A stretch of 41,274 nt of DNA from contig MGPH01000034.1 in NCBI GenBank assembly GCA_001797365.1, positions 1-41,274 of the forward strand, written 5' to 3'. The first letter of the stretch is position 1. Each line of letters opens with the position of its first letter. Shown here one piece after another: positions 24,967-32,458 of the stretch. Made by a program: the position numbers and the translations under genes. Below the pieces are notes generated by a model. That model searched no databases and was not told the origin of the DNA. It saw only the letters and a list, made by a program, of their open reading frames with translations. Source of the stretch: Deltaproteobacteria bacterium GWA2_45_12. Its GTDB lineage: Bacteria; UBA10199.

Positions 24967-25364
24967 TGAAGTAATTCTTGCACTTGTGACACCACCTGCG
25001 TGACATCAAAAGGTTTTTCAATAAAACTTTCAGCACCAAGCTCGGAAGCGAAATTCACAACCTCGGGGTCGCTATAGCCACTTAAAACCACAATGGGAGG
25101 GGGCTCTTTTCCTTCACCAACATAGTCTTTAATATTTTCAAGCAAGGCCAACCCACTGGCCTTTTTGAAACCCAAATCCAAAATAATAAGATGAGGAACC
25201 TTTTGCTTTACAAATTCCAAAGCCTTTTCCACGGAAGCCGCCTCTTGAACTTGATACCCTTTTTTTGTTAAGGTTTTGCGTAACAATAGACGGACATCAT
25301 CCTCATCGTCAACAATAAGGACCATCTTATTCCCACCATCCAATAATTCTTTGGTAGATTGCAT
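24963..25364 (-). CDS. Stand-alone receiver-domain response regulator
   Basis: A 133-aa CheY-like protein; only a receiver domain is present. VLIVDDEDDVRLLLR holds the acidic pocket, the phospho-acceptor Asp is in LIILDLGFKK (D63 from this start), LSGYSD carries the switch Ser, and FIEKPFD the conserved Lys. The ATG at 25364 is chosen because AGAGG lies about nine bases upstream; another ATG two codons earlier sits too close to that site. It overlaps the following receiver gene by 4 bp. Confidence 0.88.
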   Translation of the reverse strand: MQSTKELLDGGNKMVLIVDDEDDVRLLLRKTLTKKGYQVQEAASVEKALEFVKQKVPHLIILDLGFKKASGLALLENIKDYVGEGKEPPPIVVLSGYSDPEVVNFASELGAESFIEKPFDVTQVVSQVQELLH

Positions 25365-25370
25365 AAACAT

Positions 25371-25718
25371 ACCTCTTTTCCTAAAGTTAAAAATAAACTA
25401 TTTCCTGCTGGAGAATTATTGTCCGCCAATCTATTTTTTAGTCAAGGGTTGATTCTAAATCAATAATAATTTTAGCCGCTTAGAATCAAAATCGCCCGCA
25501 AATACAAGCTGGATGAGCTTTTTATCCCCTACGCTCGTTGGCGCAGGATGCGCGCCTTGCCACGGAATCTTGGGTCCAGGGCTTGCCCTGGGGGCATACC
25601 ATTGATCAAAAATATTGACACTCAAAATCTGTAAAATTGTGTAGAGGCGATTCGCCGGTTTGTGTTGAAAAATGGGGCATGGGAACTAGAGGATTGATGA
25701 CAAGTTTCTAATAAATTA
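25371..25718. other. Intergenic gap with one repeat
   Basis: No gene is evident in these ~350 bp. They hold the leader of the receiver genes (A+T-rich, 25371-25500), a dispersed repeat at 25519-25561, a small CCAGGGC-TT-GCCCTGG hairpin (25576-25591), and two TTGACA hexamers (near 25615 and 25719) without a convincing -10 partner. Confidence 0.6.
25519..25561. repeat. Dispersed repeat, copy 1
   Basis: This 43-bp stretch matches 30031-30073 at 38 of 43 positions. Shared core: TACGCTCGTTGGCG and AGGATGC. Both copies can form a hairpin with CTACGC-type arms around TCGTTG. Both lie in long intergenic gaps and share an orientation. Confidence 0.75.
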
Positions 25719-25754
25719 TTGACAAATAAGATACACCCGATAAGTCGTGGCCTT

Positions 25755-26250
25755 ATGCCTTATACACCTTTGGTTAGATATTTAAATGCGGCTCGGCCTA
25801 CCCTTCATGGGCTGCCCCATATTCCCCTTCTTCCCAAGCATAAGGTATTCAGAAATCCTCGTGGTCTTCCATCGGCACAACAATTGCGTGAAGATTTTGA
25901 GCGGCTTGTAGCTATGAGAAAACCTTTGGGTGGCACATGGAATCCTGTTTCATTTGGAGAACCTGTAGGTACAGATACGTGGCATGTGGTTGCTGAAGGG
26001 CACGGCGATTATCCTGGGGGACAAACCATATGTTTTAGTTGGAGGTGAGTTTGAAAGCCCCGATAGAAGTTCGCGTGTCGTTTTGATTTTTCAAAATGCG
26101 GATCGCAGAGTAGAAGGGGCGGTCCCTTGGGTGTCATTTAGCCAAATTTATAACGGTCCTTTATTGGATGGTTCTTCAGTATTTGTTGGTGATTTCGTGG
26201 CCCCTGTTTTAAGGCAGCTTGTGCCGAGGTTGGCATCGGTTCCTGAATAA
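25755..26250 (+). pseudogene. Unknown accessory gene interrupted by a frameshift
   Basis: Two overlapping frames read as one protein if a base is removed from the five-G run at 26016-26020: GHGDYPG then continues directly as DKPYVLVGGEFESP to the stop at 26250, giving about 164 aa. Without that change the first frame ends at 26048 and the second lacks a sensible start. The first ~45 residues are acid-free and rich in Arg, Pro, Leu and His (MPYTPLVRYLNAARPT and onward), like the leaders of the proteins at 12624 and 30149. The remainder has no recognised family. The start may instead be TTG at 25719; neither has a good ribosome-binding site. It may be a real lesion, an assembly error or a slip site. 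Confidence 0.6.
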
Positions 26251-26258
26251 ATTTTTCC

Positions 26259-27245
26259 ATGACCCAAAAAAAAATCAAAATCGAAACAGCATTCACAAAA
26301 CAATTTAACGTTAAATACCCCATTATCGCGGCCCCCATGTTTTTGGTAAGCACCACCAAACTGGTGACGGCTGTTTGCAATGCTGGAGGGGTGGGGTCTT
26401 TTCCTGCGCTAAATTACCGGCCCACTACGGAGTTTAGGAAAGCGGTTCAGCAAATCAAGAAATCGACGGATGGCCCTTTTGGCGTGAACATCATCGTTCA
26501 GAAATCAAACAAGTTTCAAAGCGAGCAAATGGATGTGTGTCTCGAAGAAAAAGTCCCTCTCTTGATCACTTCGCTGGGGAGCCCCAAGGAAATCATCAAG
26601 CTCGCCCATCAGACGGGGACGAGAGTGTATTGCGATGTCGTCAATTTGGAGCACGCGAAAAAAGTGGCTGACAGCGGGGCGGATGGGCTGATTGCCGTGG
26701 GGAGTGGTGCCGGTGGGCATGCGGGGGATATTTCGGCGTTTGCGCTGATTCCCTATTTGGTTCGCGAAACAAAATTACCGGTAGTAGCCGCGGGGAGCAT
26801 TGTGGACGGGGCTGGGATGGTGGCTGCGTTTGGGCTTGGAGCCTCGGCCATTTACATGGGAACGCGTTTTATTGCCAGCTTTGAGGCCGAGGTGGATGAG
26901 GCTTACAAGCAGACGATTGTCTCCGCCCGTTGCGAAGATATTATCAGCACCGACAAGGTGGATGGATTCCCGGGAAATTTCATTTTGACGCCCGCGCTTC
27001 AGAAACTTGACCTGGATAAAAGCTTGATTGAGGAGATCGCTTCTAAAAGCCCAAAGATTAAAAAATGGATCGCCCTTTCCCGCGCGGCGCGCTCTCTTTT
27101 TGGAAACCCCAAGTCAAAGGCTTCTTACAAGACCGTTTACTCTGCGGGCCAGGGTGTGGGCTTGATCGACAAGGTGAAGTCGGTACGGGATATTATTTGC
27201 GACACCGTGGCGCATTATGAAAAAATTAAAGCGCAATTACCTTAA
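26259..27245 (+). CDS. Nitronate monooxygenase-family flavoprotein
   Basis: A 328-aa FMN-dependent TIM-barrel enzyme of the nitronate monooxygenase / 2-nitropropane dioxygenase family, related to FabK. PIIAAPMFLVSTTKLVTAVC opens the barrel, VGSGAGGHAGD (H154) is the active-site loop, and LPVVAAGSIVDGAGMVAA with GASAIYMGTRFIAS is the FMN phosphate-binding region. The substrate could be nitronates or an enoyl compound. G+C in parts of this gene is visibly higher than in the frameshifted gene before it. It begins 8 bp after that gene and overlaps the convergent four-helix-bundle gene by 9 bp. Confidence 0.88.
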   Translation: MTQKKIKIETAFTKQFNVKYPIIAAPMFLVSTTKLVTAVCNAGGVGSFPALNYRPTTEFRKAVQQIKKSTDGPFGVNIIVQKSNKFQSEQMDVCLEEKVPLLITSLGSPKEIIKLAHQTGTRVYCDVVNLEHAKKVADSGADGLIAVGSGAGGHAGDISAFALIPYLVRETKLPVVAAGSIVDGAGMVAAFGLGASAIYMGTRFIASFEAEVDEAYKQTIVSARCEDIISTDKVDGFPGNFILTPALQKLDLDKSLIEEIASKSPKIKKWIALSRAARSLFGNPKSKASYKTVYSAGQGVGLIDKVKSVRDIICDTVAHYEKIKAQLP

Positions 27246-27773
27246 GCGGCTTCTTACTTTGTAAAGCTTTTCTGTAAACCCGCCTTCTTTTAAAAATTGT
27301 TCTTCTAAAGTGCGTAATTGTCGCCCCAATAAATAACTGGCTTGGTGTATTAAGCAAATAAGTGTGTTGGCCGCATGTTCGGGGTCGGACATGTCTGACT
27401 CGTCCGACGCGTCTGACAGGTCCGACAGGTCTGACCGAAGCTTTTGTCGGACGACCAGCGCTTTGGGCGAATCTTTTGGCCAAAGGGGTAGGCGCTGTTG
27501 GCGCAAGAAGTCTTCGTAGTCGAGCAAGAGCTCCTCCAGGCTGGCGCGGGCGACATTGGTTAATTTAAGTTCGGTTTTTTTCGAAGTTGCCGAAGCCATG
27601 CTGCCCTCGGCTATATTTTGCACGCCGCTCCGTGCGGCTTGGACCATTTGGTCGTGCGTCCGCGAAAATTTGTTAATGAAACGCTTACAAAAAAGAACGG
27701 TGGCATCGTAAACGGCTTGTGCGCATTGAAAGCTGCGCAACTTGCGGTATCCTCCGTGGTGGGGAATAAGCAT
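27237..27773 (-). CDS. Four-helix-bundle protein (S23/IVS type)
   Basis: A 178-aa member of the four-helix-bundle family first found in 23S rRNA intervening sequences. AVYDATVLFCKRFINKFSRT, QMVQAARSGVQNIAEGS and SLEELLLDYEDFLRQ are typical blocks, and a last helix contains HQASYLLGRQLRTLEEQF. The family's function is unknown; related proteins assist diversity-generating retroelements, but no reverse transcriptase is present. A Ser-Asp repeat (SDLSDLSDASDESDMSD) is inserted between helices three and four. The ATG at 27773 is preferred because TGGAGG lies 5 bases upstream. Confidence 0.82.
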   Translation of the reverse strand: MLIPHHGGYRKLRSFQCAQAVYDATVLFCKRFINKFSRTHDQMVQAARSGVQNIAEGSMASATSKKTELKLTNVARASLEELLLDYEDFLRQQRLPLWPKDSPKALVVRQKLRSDLSDLSDASDESDMSDPEHAANTLICLIHQASYLLGRQLRTLEEQFLKEGGFTEKLYKVRSRLR

Positions 27774-27881
27774 AAAAACCTCCAGCCCATGGCTAAGCAA
27801 TTTCAATGCCAGAGATAAATAGTTGAAAAGTAATGGTTGGTTTTTTTCAACCGTCCGAAAACGAGACGGTCGGCGTCTGTT

Positions 27882-29828
27882 TTATGGACGGGTCAGCGGT
27901 GGCAATAAAGAGCTTGGTTTCTGAACGCCGATAAAATCCAGCCGCTCCTCAGCACGTGTCACAGCCACATACAGCAGGTTTTGTTCTTCCTCACTTGCGG
28001 CTTTGTAATTTTCTTCGGAAGGCTCCACAATCAAAACATTTCGGAACTCAAGACCTTTTACCTGATGCACATTGGTCACGGTAATGCCGGGGGAGAAATC
28101 AAATTTTTCCCGGTGTCCCAAACGCACAGAATTAAAACCCAGTTTGCGCAAATCTTCCACCAATTGCACTGCCTGCTTTGGCCAGCGGCAAATGATGGCG
28201 GAGAGCGCCTTGGCACTGTCCTTGTTCCTGGCGTCAATCCACTGGCTGACACGTTGTGCGAGCAAGGTCGGGTTTTCAACGCGTTGAAAGGTGGGGATGG
28301 CTCCGCGACGGCCCGAAGACGTGTTTTCTTTTTCAGAAAATTTTTGCCCGCGCAAATGTTCGGCAATTTCCATGATCTCTTTTGTCGAACGAAAAGAAAC
28401 TGTCAGCGAAATGGGCATGGTATCCGTGAATCCGGCGTCTTTTAAGAGTTCATCCCATCCGCCAAAATCCCTTCCCACCACAATTTTTTGGGCCATATCC
28501 CCCACAATGGTGACAGTGCGATCAACATCCAACGCATTTAAGAGGGCGCGAATTTCAACACTGCCGAAGTCTTGGGCTTCATCGATGACAATATGGTCAC
28601 ACATGCCCAGGCTTTTGGATGATTTGCCAGGGTAATAACCGTGTTCGGCATAAATCAAATGAAGGAGCAGGGCATCATCTTGATGATCACAGATTTTTTT
28701 CTCCACCTGTTCCTTGAGTTGGGATTGCACCAAATTCCATCGTCGCCAGAGAATGTCTTGTTTAACCAAGCTCGCATAAAAACCAAACAGGTCGTCAATG
28801 AAACTTTTGTTTTCTTGATGGGGGTTTTTTGAAATATATTCCAAAAGAAGTTTTAAACACTGACGGGATGATTTAAAAAGTTCCAGCTCACGACTTTTTT
28901 CAAACGATCCCACGGGTCGCGGGCCTAAAAGGTCCGTGGTCAGTTCACCAATCCATTGTGAAAAGGTGCGAATTTGAACGCCGGGGATTTTAAGTTCAGG
29001 CAGAGTGGTTTCGACATAGGCTTTAAGAGAACGGTTAAACATGACGACCAAACAATTTTTAGCGCGAGCATCGCTATTGTCCTCGTGAAGCAACCAGGCC
29101 AGCCGATGCAGGGCGACGGTGGTTTTGCCGCTACCGGCAATACCCTGAATGACAATAGGCTTTTGTGCATTTTTGGTGATGAGGGCAAATTGCTCGGAAG
29201 TGATCAGCGAAAGAATGGGCGGAAGATGCCCATCATGATCTTCGGTTCGTGAAAGGGCCTGGGTTTGTGATTTGATTTCCCAGCCACTTTTTGTTTTGGT
29301 GATGACCCCTTGCGTGGTTTCAATTCGATGGAGTTCATTTTCCACACCTTGATAGGCGCGTCTTAGACGGATGGTGCCATAATGCTCCTGACCTTGAATG
29401 GTTTCCGCAAATTCTTCACCTTCGCGATAATCATAATAAAGTTTGCTGATGGGAGCTTTACGCCAGTCAATAATGCGTTCGGCGGGAAAACTGGCCGTCC
29501 CCAGTTTAAATTCGATGGTGCGATCTTCCTCGTCTGTGATGACCCGCGCAAAGTAGGGTTGTTCGGCCAAAGATTCCAGGTCATTTGATTTGTGTTCTCT
29601 TAAACGAGCCAACCCATGGGCGACAGCTTCGTCACTGGCCAAGGCGGCTTTGTCTTCATCCCTGCGGGCGGCCACAATCTGGCTGGTGAGGTCACGGGCG
29701 GTTATGCGGTCTGCTCTTAGATCACTTGAAGTTTGATGGATCTCTTTTAAAATGGCGGCATGTGTTCTTTGCCAAAGTTCTTCTTCAGTTTTTCCCATTT
29801 CCTGGGCCTCTTTTTGGGTCATTGGCAT
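27882..29828 (-). CDS. HelD-like UvrD/Rep-family helicase
   Basis: A 648-aa superfamily 1 ATPase resembling HelD / helicase IV-like proteins, which in some bacteria recycle stalled RNA polymerase. Residues 10-90 form a charged helical N-terminal arm. PYFARVITDEEDR and the small barrel-like region (about 90-190) are typical of HelD. Walker A is G229-IAGSGKTT, Walker B and motif II are IVIDEAQDF, and VSFRSTKEIMEIA and LLYVAVTRAEERL are motifs IV and VI. ADP/ATP-driven remodelling rather than unwinding is likely by analogy. A small inverted-repeat element lies immediately before its start. It stands apart from other operons. Confidence 0.85.
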   Translation of the reverse strand: MPMTQKEAQEMGKTEEELWQRTHAAILKEIHQTSSDLRADRITARDLTSQIVAARRDEDKAALASDEAVAHGLARLREHKSNDLESLAEQPYFARVITDEEDRTIEFKLGTASFPAERIIDWRKAPISKLYYDYREGEEFAETIQGQEHYGTIRLRRAYQGVENELHRIETTQGVITKTKSGWEIKSQTQALSRTEDHDGHLPPILSLITSEQFALITKNAQKPIVIQGIAGSGKTTVALHRLAWLLHEDNSDARAKNCLVVMFNRSLKAYVETTLPELKIPGVQIRTFSQWIGELTTDLLGPRPVGSFEKSRELELFKSSRQCLKLLLEYISKNPHQENKSFIDDLFGFYASLVKQDILWRRWNLVQSQLKEQVEKKICDHQDDALLLHLIYAEHGYYPGKSSKSLGMCDHIVIDEAQDFGSVEIRALLNALDVDRTVTIVGDMAQKIVVGRDFGGWDELLKDAGFTDTMPISLTVSFRSTKEIMEIAEHLRGQKFSEKENTSSGRRGAIPTFQRVENPTLLAQRVSQWIDARNKDSAKALSAIICRWPKQAVQLVEDLRKLGFNSVRLGHREKFDFSPGITVTNVHQVKGLEFRNVLIVEPSEENYKAASEEEQNLLYVAVTRAEERLDFIGVQKPSSLLPPLTRP

Positions 29829-29830
29829 AA

Positions 29831-29947
29831 GGGTACCTCTAAAAACTCGAGTTCATGGTTCGAGAACCTCACCATGTCCACTATAGCTTAGTTGGGACAC
29901 CCTGAGGCTCTCGAAGGGTCACTCTGTAACAGTTTTTAGAGGTGCCC
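29831..29947. mobile_element. 117-bp element with terminal inverted repeats (MITE-like)
   Basis: The ends GGGTACCTCTAAAAACT (29831-29847) and AGTTTTTAGAGGTGCCC (29931-29947) are inverted repeats matching at 16 of 17 positions. The interior contains further short symmetric pieces such as GGTTCGAGAACC and has no reading frame. It lies 3 bp upstream of the helicase start. Size and ends fit a non-autonomous miniature element, but no flanking target duplication is obvious. Confidence 0.55.
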
Positions 29948-30148
29948 ATAAAGAAAGTTTTCCTTTCATCAGTTGTGTGTGTTCTTGTCAATAAGTGGAT
30001 TTTTTTATTTTTGTCATGGGAATCTTTTTGTTTTTATCCCTTACGCTCGTTGGCGTAGGATGCAAGCCTTGGCTTTGTCAAGACCCTCCGCCGCCGAGGC
30101 GATGATGGGTTGGTTTAAGAAGTACCTTTAAAAAATTTTGGAAAACAT
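29948..30148. other. Intergenic remainder
   Basis: Downstream of the MITE-like element, about 200 bp hold no gene. They contain the second copy of the dispersed repeat (30031-30073) and T-rich stretches. Together with the element this makes a 320-bp gap between the helicase gene and the 3' end of the 749-aa protein gene. Confidence 0.6.
30031..30073. repeat. Dispersed repeat, copy 2
   Basis: Matches 25519-25561 at 38 of 43 positions (core TACGCTCGTTGGCG, AGGATGC), in the same orientation and also intergenic. Confidence 0.75.
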
Positions 30149-32398
30149 TCAAACAAACCGGCCCAAAACATTCATAAGGGGGCCTAAAATTAGTTGACAT
30201 CTTTCACGAAAACCAATGGGCGCAGGGCCATCAGAATCATTTCCCAAATCCGGGTTATTCCCCATCGCGCAAAGGACACAACTTATTTCTTCAAAGGTAT
30301 CTGGGTTGGCAAGGACTAACCAGGCACTCCCCATTGATTGTTGGATAGCTTCTTCCATGGCGGCAAGATCAATATCTGCTGGTGAAGCCAGAGCGTAAGC
30401 CTCGATAATACGAGTTTCCTCAGGGGTATAGTCCCATACCCAGGGGGGAATGGGGGTCACCCTAACCGTAGATGAAAGTGGTTCCACGAGATTACGAAGG
30501 GTAACGGCATTCCCTCGGGGGTTGTAAAGAAGCGGGACAGGAGTCTCATTGAAAGTGGTCATGCTATCGGTAGCTACATAAACAAAAGTACCCCCTCGTT
30601 TTAGGAAATTGAGAACTTGTTCCCAATGTTTATGGAGAGAAATGCCATCAAAAATATTGAAAGCCTTGTTGCGTATGTGCGCTTGAGGGATGGCAAGACC
30701 CGTTGCCGGTATGAAAGACCTTTTTAGAAACGTTCCTAGTTGGCTTAAAACCATCGAAGAGACAATGGCCCTTGTTTCCTCGGCAATGGGAGGAACGCTA
30801 TATTCATAAACCACACGGCTTGCTTCCAACAAAAATTGAATCCTTTGTTCAAAGGATGGATGGGGAATTTTCAAAAATTCTTTCAGACGCCTTAAGACTT
30901 CAAACATGGCCCCGCCCAATAAATCTTTTACATGAAGATTCTGCTGTTGGTGAGTTTTGCCCCTGATTTTATCGTAGGCTAATTTTAAGGCGCATTCATT
31001 GTAGTCGACCAGGTGAAACGGGGCTTTAATCTCTTCAAGAGGAATGTCAGCGGTGACACCGGCACCTAAAAATTCCACTGTGGGGTATTTGCCATTTTTT
31101 GCTTTTTGCCCTTCAAGCCAGGGCATGAGGGTGGCGCATATGCCCCCTTGGTTTTGTTGGCAATGGTCATACCATTGGTGAGAATCTTCGGCTTGAGCGG
31201 CGACTCCAATGGCATTGTCCATTTCTGCCCAATCAAGAAGCTCAAAACCATCCGGAGGAAAATCCCGAACAAGGGAATAGAACGTTTTCCCAGCCGGTGA
31301 AAGAATAAGTGTTTCAACATGGGCATGGTCATGAGGGAGTCCTACGGCTAGAAAAGGGTATTCTTCAATGCCAACATCTTTAGGGTTGCCAAGGATAGTT
31401 TTTACAGAAGGGGCGGGGTTCCCAGCAGCGTCAAAAAGTAGGGGATGAAGATCATATCCATCACGGGGATTTCCCGTGACCAAAAGAGTGTCGGTGGTTA
31501 CAAAAACCCTGGCGCCGCTTTGAGCCAGTTGGATAAGAGCTTTAAGTTGAAAGCACATGTTCAGGCCTGAAACCTGGTCCCATAGAGGGTCACTTGTGGG
31601 CGGTATGGTTAAAGGATGGACGTTTCTTAAAGCGTCTTCTATTGAATTGGCCACGGGCCTTAATCCAAAATGATAAACAATCAAGTCTGCATTTTCATCC
31701 GGCCTTAAAAATCGTAAGGAAACAGGATTATGAATCAAAGATTCACAATCTCCGGGTTCAAGTCTTTGCTTCATTCCCACAATGAAATTGCGCTGTATGA
31801 AATGAAGATTTTTGAGCCTATCGGAATGATGCCTGCTCATGGATTGAACGAGCTTTTCGTATCCTTCGGCATTTTGATCTATCAGGTAAACGTCGAAATA
31901 AAGGGTAAACCATGGCAAGTCAATTTCAAGGCCATCCCCGGAGGCAAGGAAATAAATTTTTGGTCGCTCAGAAATGCCGGCAGTTTTTCGTTGGTCCAGA
32001 AATTTTTGAGCCCAACCCTTCAACTTAGCCCTTTGCAAAGTAAGGTAGGCTTGCATGTTCAGAATTTGCGTTCCACTTACTTTCCTTTTTATTTTTTTAA
32101 CAAAGCATTCTTGCGGGTTTGGAAGGCCGAAAAATCCGGGAGGAAAAATTCCCGAGTGCAGGCCCGTGTTAAGGTGTTCTAAATCATAGTCCTTCATTTC
32201 CACAATGGGTTCACTTTCCCCTCCATCAATGATTTGTCGTAAGTGTTGGGGCGATGCCTTGCGATAAGAGGAAACATGGGTGGGCAGGGCCTTCCTGATG
32301 GCAGGGCGTGTGGTGGCAACTGTCGGGATTCTTAAACCCGTTAAAGGTCGTAAAGCGGGGGAAGACCCCACGCCAAATCTTGGATGAATGCGGTACAT
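30149..32398 (-). CDS. Unknown 749-aa protein with two methyltransferase-like domains
   Basis: No named family recognised. The first 57 residues contain no acidic residue and many Arg, Pro, Thr and His (MYRIHPRFGVGSSPALRPLT and onward). Domain one (about 146-310) has the layout of a class I SAM methyltransferase: IYFLASGDGLEID, an acidic strand end D174 in VYLIDQN, ADLIVYHFGL, then GARVFVTTD. Domain two (about 440-615) repeats the layout: VEFLGAGVTADIP, D465 in HLVDYNE, HVKDLLG, IVSSMVLSQLGT, then GGTFVYVATD. The glycine-rich loops (ASGDG, GAGVT) differ from the usual ExGxGxG, so activity is uncertain. There are no transmembrane segments. It stands alone between the helicase and lon genes. 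Confidence 0.65.
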   Translation of the reverse strand: MYRIHPRFGVGSSPALRPLTGLRIPTVATTRPAIRKALPTHVSSYRKASPQHLRQIIDGGESEPIVEMKDYDLEHLNTGLHSGIFPPGFFGLPNPQECFVKKIKRKVSGTQILNMQAYLTLQRAKLKGWAQKFLDQRKTAGISERPKIYFLASGDGLEIDLPWFTLYFDVYLIDQNAEGYEKLVQSMSRHHSDRLKNLHFIQRNFIVGMKQRLEPGDCESLIHNPVSLRFLRPDENADLIVYHFGLRPVANSIEDALRNVHPLTIPPTSDPLWDQVSGLNMCFQLKALIQLAQSGARVFVTTDTLLVTGNPRDGYDLHPLLFDAAGNPAPSVKTILGNPKDVGIEEYPFLAVGLPHDHAHVETLILSPAGKTFYSLVRDFPPDGFELLDWAEMDNAIGVAAQAEDSHQWYDHCQQNQGGICATLMPWLEGQKAKNGKYPTVEFLGAGVTADIPLEEIKAPFHLVDYNECALKLAYDKIRGKTHQQQNLHVKDLLGGAMFEVLRRLKEFLKIPHPSFEQRIQFLLEASRVVYEYSVPPIAEETRAIVSSMVLSQLGTFLKRSFIPATGLAIPQAHIRNKAFNIFDGISLHKHWEQVLNFLKRGGTFVYVATDSMTTFNETPVPLLYNPRGNAVTLRNLVEPLSSTVRVTPIPPWVWDYTPEETRIIEAYALASPADIDLAAMEEAIQQSMGSAWLVLANPDTFEEISCVLCAMGNNPDLGNDSDGPAPIGFRERCQLILGPLMNVLGRFV

Positions 32399-32458
32399 GA
32401 TGGATTACCGCATTATTTCGGCATTTTTTATAAAAGGTTGCGCCGTTATTTTGGATGG

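Noticed and set aside
25718-25745. Promoter with TTGACA before the frameshifted gene
   Set aside because: A consensus -35 is present but no acceptable -10 lies at 16-18 bp.
25984-26250. Independent small gene downstream in the second frame
   Set aside because: It has no suitable start and reads on naturally from the preceding frame once a G-run is corrected, so it is treated as the second half of one gene.
27361-27425. CRISPR-like tandem repeats
   Set aside because: The short repeated GTCCGACAGG units have no spacers and encode a Ser-Asp loop in the four-helix-bundle protein.
28072-28635. Several plus-strand frames opposite the helicase gene
   Set aside because: The minus-strand frame carries all helicase motifs; the opposite frames have low-complexity composition typical of antisense reading.
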